From Paracoccaceae bacterium (GTDB lineage Bacteria; Pseudomonadota; Alphaproteobacteria; Rhodobacterales; Rhodobacteraceae), in assembly GCA_902554885.1 (NCBI GenBank), contig CACDPV010000004.1, positions 42,942 through 106,941 of the forward strand: a DNA stretch of 64,000 nt. The letters are read 5' to 3'. This document shows positions 56,439 to 64,000 of the stretch, piece by piece (position 1 is the first letter of the stretch; the number at the start of each line of letters is the position of its first letter). The notes under the pieces were generated by a model. It was not told the origin of the DNA. It worked only from the letters and a program-made list of their open reading frames with translations, and made no database searches. Position numbers and translations under genes: made by a program.

Positions 56439-57845
56439 ATGAGCGCAGATAAAATGCTCAAAAAAATATCGGACGAAAACGTCGAGTATGTTGATATCAG
56501 GTTTACCGACCCAAGAGGTAAGCTTCAGCATGTTACCGTAATGTCGGACCAAGTTGACGGAGACTTTATTGATGAGGGCTTTATGTTTGATGGCTCTTCC
56601 ATCGCCGGATGGAAATCAATCGAAGCCTCCGATATGAAGCTTATGATCGACACTGACAGCGCATACATTGACCCGTTTTATGCTGAAAAAACTTTGTGCG
56701 TGCACTGCTCAGTAGTAGAGCCAGATACTGGAGAGGCCTATGAGCGAGATCCTCGCGGAACTGCAGAAAAAGCAGAAGCTTATCTAAAATCCTCTGGTGT
56801 CGGTGACGTCGCATATATGGGCCCAGAAGCGGAATTTTTTCTTTTTGATAATGTCCGTTTTTCTAATGAAATGAACAAGGTATCTTTTGAAGTTGATGCA
56901 TTGGATGCATCATGGAACACGGATACTGACTATGAAATGGGCAACACTGGCCATCGCCCTGGTATTAAGGGTGGATACTTCCCAGTAAATCCTATTGATG
57001 ACGGGCAAGATATCCGCTCTGAAATGCTTTCAACGATGAAGCGTTTAGGTATGAAAGTTGACAAACACCATCACGAGGTTGCTTCATGCCAGCACGAGTT
57101 AGGTTTAATTTTTAACAGTCTTACCAAGCAAGGTGATGAGCTGCAGAAATATAAATATGTCATTCATAATGTTGCACAGGCTTATGGCAAATCGGCAACT
57201 TTCATGCCAAAGCCTATAGCTGGTGATAACGGGACTGGAATGCACGTCAATATGTCTATTTGGAAAGGTGGTAAACCACTTTTCGCGGGCGATAAGTATG
57301 CTGATCTATCTCAAGAGGCTCTCTACTATATTGGTGGTATCTTGAAGCATGCAAAATCACTAAATGCCTTCACAAATCCATCAACTAATTCTTACAAACG
57401 TTTAATCCCAGGATTTGAAGCACCAGTGCTGCGAGCATACTCTGCAAGAAATAGGTCTGGTTGTGTCCGCATCCCATGGACTGAATCTCCAAAAGCTAAG
57501 CGTGTTGAGGCTCGTTTTCCCGACCCATCATCAAATCCATATTTGTGCTTTTCAGCTCTCTTAATGGCTGGGTTAGATGGAATAAAGAATAAAGTAAATC
57601 CAGGGGAAGCCATGGATAAAAACCTCTATGATCTTCCAGCCGAGGAACTGGCAGATATTCCAACGGTTTGTGGTTCTTTACGAGAAGCCATTGAGGAGCT
57701 TCAGAAGGATCATGATTACCTTCTAGCTGGCAACGTTTTCACAAAAGATCAAATTGATGGATATATTGAGCTGAAAATGGAAGAAATTGAGTCCTATGAG
57801 CATACCCCACATCCAGTAGAGTATGGCATGTACTACAGCTGTTAA
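56439..57845 (+). CDS. glnA: Glutamine synthetase type I
   Basis: Dodecameric enzyme joining ammonia to glutamate with ATP, 468 residues, normal length for GSI-beta. The beta-Grasp start has DIRFTDPRGKLQH; the glutamate metal ligands are in MGPEAEFFLF; the ATP-binding block is KSATFMPKPIAGDNGTGMHVNMS. The adenylylation tyrosine lies in the NLYDLP loop. It ends in a strong hairpin terminator. Confidence 0.97.
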   Translation: MSADKMLKKISDENVEYVDIRFTDPRGKLQHVTVMSDQVDGDFIDEGFMFDGSSIAGWKSIEASDMKLMIDTDSAYIDPFYAEKTLCVHCSVVEPDTGEAYERDPRGTAEKAEAYLKSSGVGDVAYMGPEAEFFLFDNVRFSNEMNKVSFEVDALDASWNTDTDYEMGNTGHRPGIKGGYFPVNPIDDGQDIRSEMLSTMKRLGMKVDKHHHEVASCQHELGLIFNSLTKQGDELQKYKYVIHNVAQAYGKSATFMPKPIAGDNGTGMHVNMSIWKGGKPLFAGDKYADLSQEALYYIGGILKHAKSLNAFTNPSTNSYKRLIPGFEAPVLRAYSARNRSGCVRIPWTESPKAKRVEARFPDPSSNPYLCFSALLMAGLDGIKNKVNPGEAMDKNLYDLPAEELADIPTVCGSLREAIEELQKDHDYLLAGNVFTKDQIDGYIELKMEEIESYEHTPHPVEYGMYYSC

Positions 57846-57846
57846 T

Positions 57847-58584
57847 TTAGAAGGCGCCGGAAGGCGCCTTTTTTACTACAAACGTATGAATTCCAAATAC
57901 AACTGCTCCAGTATCTGGTAGTTTTACAAAAGTTTGGCGCTCGCTCCTAGTGTAAGAAGGTTTGCACTCCGGCCTCAGCCTGTAAGGTTGATAAAGCGTT
58001 GCGTCTGAATATTCCAAAACATTAAATCTCCACATCGGCTGACCAACGCGAATACCGTTGAAGATTCTATCTACACGCTTTGCAATTTCCAGGCTATATT
58101 CAGGAACATTTCTGTGAATAGAAAATAAGGGGCTCATAAATTTCTCTTTTAAACGCCAGTTAGCAGGAAAACAGAGAACCGCTGCAGTTAATACATGTTG
58201 ACCATCAATTTTTTGCAGAACACAAAAGTCATTTTGAACCAATAACCCGCAAGTCAGCAAAGGCTTACTGTAATCAATTTTGACGATACGATGATCGCGA
58301 GTAATAACTTGCTTCTCCGAAACTTCAAAACCATCTACCTCACATAGAAAGTGTAAGGTAGCATCCAGAAGCTCACAGGCCGCATCCTCACTATTTTTAT
58401 CAATTACAATTACGTCATTATTATTTTTAAGCAAAACTTCACGCTCTGCCATTTGTTCGATATAAGCATCATCAAATATTATCCACTCTTGTGGATTTAA
58501 TGGCCTTACGCCGGGCAAGTTTGTTACTTTTTGCCACTCGTATGGTATAGACTTTTGTAAAATTACTTGCCGCATTTTATCCAA
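57847..58584 (-). CDS. DUF3445 haem-dependent oxidative N-demethylase-like protein
   Basis: A 245-residue member of the DUF3445 family, whose characterised members are haem enzymes acting on dimethylamine-type substrates. Typical blocks are LCFPANWRLKEKFMSPLFSIHRNVPEY, VDRIFNGIRVGQPMWRFN and ATLYQPYRLRPEC. In Roseobacter group bacteria a related protein is part of dimethylamine monooxygenase (DmmA), but no dmmB, dmmC or dmmD is beside this copy. It converges with glnA, 1 nt apart. Substrate is inferred at family level only. Confidence 0.78.
   Translation of the reverse strand: MDKMRQVILQKSIPYEWQKVTNLPGVRPLNPQEWIIFDDAYIEQMAEREVLLKNNNDVIVIDKNSEDAACELLDATLHFLCEVDGFEVSEKQVITRDHRIVKIDYSKPLLTCGLLVQNDFCVLQKIDGQHVLTAAVLCFPANWRLKEKFMSPLFSIHRNVPEYSLEIAKRVDRIFNGIRVGQPMWRFNVLEYSDATLYQPYRLRPECKPSYTRSERQTFVKLPDTGAVVFGIHTFVVKKAPSGAF
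57851..57874 (+). terminator. Rho-independent terminator of glnBA
   Basis: Eight-base-pair GC-rich stem (AAGGCGCC, loop GGAA, GGCGCCTT) followed by T residues, 5 nt past the glnA stop. The same bases code for the last codons of the convergent gene at 57847 (KKAPSGAF then stop), so the hairpin sits inside that gene's end. Confidence 0.9.
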
Positions 58585-58738
58585 TACAATTCACTTCAGT
58601 TAGTCCGGTTCTGAACTTTTCAAAATTCATAAGCCTATATTTGATAAAAAAACATAAAAGCGACAAGAGTTTTCGGTTTCAGACATGATTAAAATTTCAA
58701 AAATGATACGATTTTGATGTATTTAGAAAAAATTAGCC

Positions 58739-60079
58739 ATGAACGAGCATCACAGCAACAATAGAAAAATTGATCCACTAAAAAGTCTTCTTCTCGATGA
58801 TAATACGCCAAATGATAAAAATCGTGTAGAAATTGGACCAACGCTTCTTGCAAGAAGAGAGTGGGAGGCTGCTGGGTTAGAACTTCCAGATCTTCAAGCA
58901 ATGCGAGAATTTAGATGGAAAAGGCTCACGCGGCATATCGTCGATCGTGATTATGGTGGCTTGTTAATGTTTGACCCGTTAAACATTAGGTATGCAACCG
59001 ATAGCACAAATATGCAGCTCTGGAATACGCACAACCCATTTCGAGCAGTATTACTATGCGCGGATGGATATATGGTCATATGGGATTATAAAAACTCTCC
59101 TTTTCTATCTGAATTTAACCCATTGGTAAAAGAACAACGTTCTGGGGCAGACCTTTTTTATTTTGATAGAGGAGATAAAATTGGTGATGCCGCAGATGTG
59201 TTCGCCAATGAAGTGCGATTACTAATAGATCAGCATGGTAATAGTAATAATAGATTAGCAGTAGATAAAATTATGCTGCACGGATTACGATCACTTGAGG
59301 CACTTAATTTCATAGTTGTGGACGGAGAAGAAGTTACCGAAAAATCGAGATCCATAAAAGGAGTGGACGAGATTAAAGCCATGCGATGTGCCTCTTATGC
59401 TTGTGAAAAAGCGATTTTTGAAATGGAACAAATTACAAGATCTGAAGTATGTAATGCAAATCTTAGTGAAAACGATATATGGTCAGTCTTACATGCGGAA
59501 AATATAAAAAGGGGTGGTGAATGGATAGAAACACGTCTACTTACATCGGGACCGCGCACCAATCCTTGGTTTCAAGAATGCGGCCCGAGGATAGTACAAA
59601 ATAATGAAATTGTGGCCTTTGACACAGATTTAGTGGGATCCTACGGCATATGCGTTGATATAAGCCGCACTTGGTGGATCGGTGATCAATCGCCTCGCCC
59701 TGATATGATTTATGCAATGCGCCATGCCCATGAACATATTATGCGAAATATGGAACTGCTTAAACCAGGCGTTCATATGAGCGAGCTAACACATAACGCT
59801 CACAAGTTGGATAAAATATATCAAGTTGGGAAATATTCCTGTCTGATGCATGGGGTTGGTCTCTGCGATGAATGGCCATTAATCTCGTATGAAGATAAGT
59901 TCGTTGAAGGAGCTTATGATTATCATATTGAGGCAGGAATGGTGCTGTGCGTGGAGGCGCTGGTTAGTCCAGAAAAAGGTGATTTTTCTATAAAATTAGA
60001 GGATCAAGTACTAGTAACTGAGGATGGTTTTGAAAACTTAACCAAATACCCTTTTGATGAAGCGCTTATGGGTAATTGA
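58739..60079 (+). CDS. dddP: DMSP lyase DddP
   Basis: M24-fold enzyme that splits dimethylsulfoniopropionate into dimethyl sulfide and acrylate. It is 446 residues, as in characterised Roseobacter DddP. Iron ligands fall at D295, D297, D307, H371, E406 and E421, and the catalytic D377 and Y366 and W95 (NMQLWNTHNPFRAVLL) are present, all at the same numbers as in the Ruegeria enzyme. These separate it from ordinary Xaa-Pro peptidases of the same fold. It stands alone between the DUF3445 gene and purB. Confidence 0.95.
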   Translation: MNEHHSNNRKIDPLKSLLLDDNTPNDKNRVEIGPTLLARREWEAAGLELPDLQAMREFRWKRLTRHIVDRDYGGLLMFDPLNIRYATDSTNMQLWNTHNPFRAVLLCADGYMVIWDYKNSPFLSEFNPLVKEQRSGADLFYFDRGDKIGDAADVFANEVRLLIDQHGNSNNRLAVDKIMLHGLRSLEALNFIVVDGEEVTEKSRSIKGVDEIKAMRCASYACEKAIFEMEQITRSEVCNANLSENDIWSVLHAENIKRGGEWIETRLLTSGPRTNPWFQECGPRIVQNNEIVAFDTDLVGSYGICVDISRTWWIGDQSPRPDMIYAMRHAHEHIMRNMELLKPGVHMSELTHNAHKLDKIYQVGKYSCLMHGVGLCDEWPLISYEDKFVEGAYDYHIEAGMVLCVEALVSPEKGDFSIKLEDQVLVTEDGFENLTKYPFDEALMGN

Positions 60080-60178
60080 AAAATTATCTACAATTTAATT
60101 TACAAGTCCCGTGCTCTTGCTCAACGTGATCACACGCGGTAAGTAAACCTTGCATCTTTTATATGTAAGGTAGTCTGT

Positions 60179-61483
60179 ATGATCCCACGATATTCTCGAC
60201 CAGAAATGGTTAAAATATGGTCACAAGAAACAAAATTTAAAATTTGGTTTGAAATAGAAGCCCATGCATGTGATGCGATGGCAAACTTGGGATTAATTCC
60301 CAGAGAAAATACTACGGCAGTATGGAAAGCAAAAGACGCAGACTTTGATGTTGACCGAATAAATGAAATTGAAGCGACGACCAAACACGACGTTATAGCG
60401 TTTTTAACCCATCTTGCTGAACATATTGGTTCAGAAGAAGCAAGATTTGTGCATCAAGGAATGACTAGCTCAGATGTATTAGATACATGCTTAAATGTTC
60501 AGCTGGTTCAAGCTTCAGATCTTATTATCAACGACATAAATAAACTACTGGCAGCGCTTAAACGGAGAGCTTTTGAGCATAAAATGACTATCCGTATAGG
60601 CAGGAGTCACGGTATTCACGCTGAACCAACTACTATGGGGCTGACTTTTGCTCGTTTCTACGCAGAAATGGACAGAAACCTTAAAAGAATGAAAGCTGCA
60701 AAAGAGGAGATATCCACCGGAGCTTTATCTGGTGCAGTTGGAACATTCGCTAATTTGGATCCTGCCGTCGAAGAGTATGTTTGTAAAAAATTAAATTTAA
60801 TTCCTGAAACGATTAGTACTCAGATTATACCGAGAGATCGTCATGCAGCGTTCTTCTCTACACTCGGCATAATTGCTAGCTCCATTGAAAATATTGCAAC
60901 AGAGATAAGGCATATGCAAAGAACAGAAGTTCTTGAGGCGGAAGAATTCTTTTCAGCAGGACAAAAAGGTTCGTCCGCAATGCCTCACAAGCGTAACCCT
61001 GTTCTAACAGAAAATTTAACTGGGTTAGCAAGACTAATTAGAATGTCTGTAATCCCAGCGTTAGAAAATGTGACACTATGGCATGAACGTGATATCTCGC
61101 ATAGCTCCGTAGAAAGAAACATTGCACCAGATACTACAGTAAATCTAGATTTTGCGCTGCACCGATTAACTAGTGTAATTGATAAGTTGGTGATCTACCC
61201 AGACAATATGTTAAAAAACATGAACAAGTTCAAAGGGCTGGTAATGTCTCAAAGAGTTTTACTTGCGTTAACCCAAGCCGGGGCTAGCCGCGAGGATGCG
61301 TATAAATTGGTTCAGCGCAATGCAATGAAAGTTTGGGAACAAGACAAGGATTTTCAGGTGGAACTACTATCTGATAAGGAGGTAAGATCTTTTTTAACTG
61401 AGGAAGACATTAGAGAGAAATTTGATCTCGGATATCATACCAAGAACGTCGAAAAAATATTTCATAGGGTTTTTGGGGAATAA
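60179..61483 (+). CDS. purB: Adenylosuccinate lyase
   Basis: Cuts fumarate from SAICAR and adenylosuccinate in purine synthesis. It has 434 residues. Family blocks are HDVIAFLTHLAEHIG, VHQGMTSSDVLDTCL, the histidine in GRSHGIHAEPTTMGL, and the flexible signature loop GSSAMPHKRNPVLTENL with the catalytic serine. It follows dddP after 99 nt; the two need not be linked. No other purine gene is here. Confidence 0.95.
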   Translation: MIPRYSRPEMVKIWSQETKFKIWFEIEAHACDAMANLGLIPRENTTAVWKAKDADFDVDRINEIEATTKHDVIAFLTHLAEHIGSEEARFVHQGMTSSDVLDTCLNVQLVQASDLIINDINKLLAALKRRAFEHKMTIRIGRSHGIHAEPTTMGLTFARFYAEMDRNLKRMKAAKEEISTGALSGAVGTFANLDPAVEEYVCKKLNLIPETISTQIIPRDRHAAFFSTLGIIASSIENIATEIRHMQRTEVLEAEEFFSAGQKGSSAMPHKRNPVLTENLTGLARLIRMSVIPALENVTLWHERDISHSSVERNIAPDTTVNLDFALHRLTSVIDKLVIYPDNMLKNMNKFKGLVMSQRVLLALTQAGASREDAYKLVQRNAMKVWEQDKDFQVELLSDKEVRSFLTEEDIREKFDLGYHTKNVEKIFHRVFGE

Positions 61484-61569
61484 AAAACTCGAAAGAAAAA
61501 CACGTTATAGATAGTTATTTAATAAAATATTATAACGAAACATATAAAATGTGTAACATATGATCACTT

Positions 61570-61589
61570 TTGTATACAATTGTGTACAA
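61570..61589. promoter_or_regulatory. Tandem GntR-type operator upstream of acnA
   Basis: Two adjacent 10-bp sites, TTGTATACAA (perfect palindrome) and TTGTGTACAA (one mismatch), with a 10-bp period, one helix turn. They fit the TNGTNNACNA pattern of FadR/GntR-family regulators. They lie 86 nt upstream of the acnA GTG, close to where a promoter would be. The regulator is not in the window. Confidence 0.55.
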
Positions 61590-61675
61590 TTTGTAAATAT
61601 GGCACTTGAACATGGGTAAAACATACGTCAAAAGCATATTAATAAGAGCTTAATATTATCCATTAGGAGATTCGA

Positions 61676-64000
61676 GTGTCTATAAAAGTTGGCATTGACA
61701 CAAAAAATGTTAGAAAAGAACTTGTAATAAAAGGCAAAAAAATTGCTTACTACTCCATTGAAGCCGCCAGTAATGCTGGCCTTGGGGACTTTTCAAAACT
61801 ACCTGCGGCATTAAATGTTGTCTTAGAAAATTTGTTGCGCTTCGAAGACGGCAAGACCGTTGACATCGAGGATATTGAAGCTTTTTCAGATTGGGCAAAA
61901 AATGGTGGTAAAACGTCAAGAGAGATAGCTTATCGGCCCGCCCGTGTACTAATGCAAGATTTTACTGGAGTTCCGGCAGTCGTCGATTTAGCTGCCATGA
62001 GAGATGGTATTATGAAACTTGGAGGTGATCCACAAAAGATTAATCCACTTAATCCTGTCGACCTTGTGATTGATCACTCAGTTATGATTGATGAGTTTGG
62101 AAATGAACGCGCCTTCAGAACAAATGTTGATAGAGAATATGAAAGAAATATGGAACGCTACTCGTTTCTAAAATGGGGACAATCTGCATTTAATAATTTT
62201 CGTGTTGTTCCTCCAGGTACAGGGATATGTCATCAAGTAAATCTAGAATATTTAGCCCAAACTATTTGGATCGATATTGATCAAAATGGGTTGCAAGTTG
62301 CTTACCCTGACACTTTAGTGGGAACGGATAGCCACACAACGATGGTTAATGGAATGGCAGTATTAGGTTGGGGCGTTGGTGGTATAGAGGCTGAAGCGGC
62401 AATGCTCGGTCAGCCAATATCAATGCTCATACCAGAAGTCGTTGGGTTTAAATTAACAGGTGCGCTAGCTGAGGGTACCACTGGAACAGACTTAGTTCTT
62501 AAAATAGTAGAATTGCTACGAGAAAAAGGTGTTGTAGGTAAATTTGTAGAATTTTATGGAGATGGTCTGGACAAACTTCCCCTTGCAGATAGAGCTACAA
62601 TCGCAAACATGGCACCAGAGTACGGAGCAACATGTGGATTTTTTCCAATTGATAACGAAACTTTAAGATATTTACGAAATACAGGCCGTAGCGAAGACCG
62701 AATATTACTAGTCGAAGCGTACGCAAAAGCAAATAATTTGTGGCGACATGAGGATTATAATCCAATTTACACGGACAGACTTCACCTTAACATGGACACT
62801 ATAGTTCCTGCTATTTCTGGTCCCAAAAGGCCACAAGATTATGTGAGACTAGACAAGGCTAAAGACGCATTCTTAAAGGAAATGAATGAAACCTTTAAAC
62901 GGCCGTTGGATAAACAAATTACCGTCGAAGGTGAAAATTTTAAAATGTGCTCTGGCAAAGTAGTAATTGCCTCCATCACATCTTGCACGAACACGTCTAA
63001 CCCATACGTCATGATTGCAGCTGGCCTTGTAGCACGTAAGGCTGTCAAGTTAGGGCTTCAAAGCAAGCCATGGGTTAAAACTTCACTAGCACCAGGATCA
63101 CAGGTAGTATCAGCCTATCTCGACGCTGCGGATCTCCAAAAAGATTTAGATCAAATAGGGTTTAATCTGGTTGGATATGGGTGCACAACCTGCATTGGAA
63201 ATTCGGGACCAATACAGCCTGAAATTTCGAAAGCTATCGCCGAAGGAGATCTTGTTGCAACCTCTGTTTTATCAGGAAACCGAAATTTTGAAGGCAGAAT
63301 ATCTCCAGATGTAAGAGCAAATTATTTGGCATCTCCTCCCCTTGTAGTAGCCTATGCACTAGCAGGTACTATAGATATAAATCTTACTACCGACCCAATA
63401 GCCACTACTCCGGGAGGAAAAGAAGTATATCTAAAAGACATATGGCCATCATCACTTGAAGTGGCTGAACTTGTAGAAAAAACCGTCACAAGAGAAGCTT
63501 TTCTATCAAAATACGCAGAAGTTTTTGATGGAGACGAAAAATGGAAAAATGTGAATGTTACTGAGAGTGAAACATACGAGTGGCCATCGACTTCAACATA
63601 TGTTCAGAACCCACCATATTTCTCAGAAATATCTAACGACCCAGGATCAATATCGAATATAAATAAGGCAAAAATATTAGCCGTTTTAGGTGATATGATT
63701 ACTACCGATCACATCTCCCCAGCTGGGTCTTTTATCGAGACAACACCTGCTGGTAAATACCTTACAGAACGTCAAGTTCCAGCAAGAGATTTCAACTCAT
63801 ATGGGTCTAGGCGTGGCAATCACGAAATAATGATGCGTGGAACATTCGCTAACATTCGGATAAAAAACGAGATGCTTTCCAATACTGAAGGTGGATATAC
63901 TAAAGGCCCAAATGGTGAAACAACATCTATTTTTGATGCTGCGATGGCCTATAAAAATAGCGGCATACCCTTAGTCGTCATTGGTGGAGAGCAGTATGGA
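61676..64000 (+). CDS. acnA: Aconitate hydratase A (partial)
   Basis: TCA-cycle enzyme, citrate to isocitrate. 775 codons are visible, the C-terminus is beyond the right edge (full length near 900). The three [4Fe-4S] cysteines are present: SCTNTSNP, and the pair in GYGCTTCIGNSGP. The start is GTG at 61676 with AGGAG 8 nt upstream. The last seen block is IPLVVIGGEQYG, the start of the swivelling domain. The tandem operator at 61570-61589 is the likely control site. Confidence 0.95.
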   Translation, partial: MSIKVGIDTKNVRKELVIKGKKIAYYSIEAASNAGLGDFSKLPAALNVVLENLLRFEDGKTVDIEDIEAFSDWAKNGGKTSREIAYRPARVLMQDFTGVPAVVDLAAMRDGIMKLGGDPQKINPLNPVDLVIDHSVMIDEFGNERAFRTNVDREYERNMERYSFLKWGQSAFNNFRVVPPGTGICHQVNLEYLAQTIWIDIDQNGLQVAYPDTLVGTDSHTTMVNGMAVLGWGVGGIEAEAAMLGQPISMLIPEVVGFKLTGALAEGTTGTDLVLKIVELLREKGVVGKFVEFYGDGLDKLPLADRATIANMAPEYGATCGFFPIDNETLRYLRNTGRSEDRILLVEAYAKANNLWRHEDYNPIYTDRLHLNMDTIVPAISGPKRPQDYVRLDKAKDAFLKEMNETFKRPLDKQITVEGENFKMCSGKVVIASITSCTNTSNPYVMIAAGLVARKAVKLGLQSKPWVKTSLAPGSQVVSAYLDAADLQKDLDQIGFNLVGYGCTTCIGNSGPIQPEISKAIAEGDLVATSVLSGNRNFEGRISPDVRANYLASPPLVVAYALAGTIDINLTTDPIATTPGGKEVYLKDIWPSSLEVAELVEKTVTREAFLSKYAEVFDGDEKWKNVNVTESETYEWPSTSTYVQNPPYFSEISNDPGSISNINKAKILAVLGDMITTDHISPAGSFIETTPAGKYLTERQVPARDFNSYGSRRGNHEIMMRGTFANIRIKNEMLSNTEGGYTKGPNGETTSIFDAAMAYKNSGIPLVVIGGEQYG

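Overview
The window is 64 kb of AT-rich chromosome from an alphaproteobacterium, most likely a low-GC pelagic member of the Rhodobacterales (marine Roseobacter group). The evidence is the combination of 5-aminolevulinate synthase (C4 haem pathway), a lipoyl domain fused to pyruvate dehydrogenase E1-beta, a DksA with a degenerate one-cysteine zinc finger, the block scpB-scpA-SPOR-argS-dgt beside erpA, a MoxR/VWA/M48 block, and a full-length DMSP lyase DddP whose active-site residues fall at the same numbers as in the Ruegeria enzyme. Species and genus cannot be settled from the sequence alone.

Layout. 1-5.4 kb (leftward): dgt, argS, SPOR protein, scpA, scpB (cut by the window edge). 5.5-11.5 kb: erpA, xthA, a FAD monooxygenase, dksA, then moxR / small membrane protein / VWA protein / M48 peptidase. 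11.5-15.2 kb (leftward): zwf-pgl-pgi, with a perfect LacI-type palindrome upstream of zwf. 15.5-24.3 kb: tyrS, two overlapping cyclophilins, pgk, class I aldolase, an FtsB/DivIC-like protein, pdhA-pdhB-pdhC. 24.3-37.7 kb (leftward): cysE, mltG-fabF-acpP-fabG-fabD, an amidase, prfB, mrcA, amiC and an aminotransferase, which is mostly cell-envelope and fatty-acid synthesis. 37.9-43.6 kb: DsbA-like thioredoxin, a fluoroacetate-dehalogenase-type hydrolase, hemA, a RodZ-like protein, ispG.

43.6-49 kb is the most accessory-looking stretch: dgkA without a normal start codon, a small unknown ORF, a remnant resembling the start of an iron-dependent alcohol dehydrogenase, a membrane-anchored alpha/beta hydrolase, the fluoride channel crcB, a haem-oxygenase-like monooxygenase, a broken C-terminal fragment of a peptide ABC-transporter ATPase, and an adenylate cyclase with TPRs. 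49-64 kb returns to core genes: tRNA-Asp, lon, tRNA-Val, a cNMP-domain protein, tgt (also without a normal start codon), tig, tRNA-Leu, glnB-glnA, a haem N-demethylase-like protein, dddP, purB and acnA (cut by the right edge).

How it fits together: the carbon genes (zwf-pgl-pgi, pgk, fda, pdh, acnA) cover sugar oxidation into the TCA cycle. mltG, fab, mrcA, amiC and RodZ build the envelope. glnBA assimilates nitrogen beside a putative N-demethylase, and dddP points to use of algal DMSP. No CRISPR array, insertion sequence or prophage was seen. The points most worth checking are the missing start codons of dgkA and tgt, the intact defluorinase-type active site in the same window as crcB, and the operator-like palindromes before zwf, acpP and acnA.
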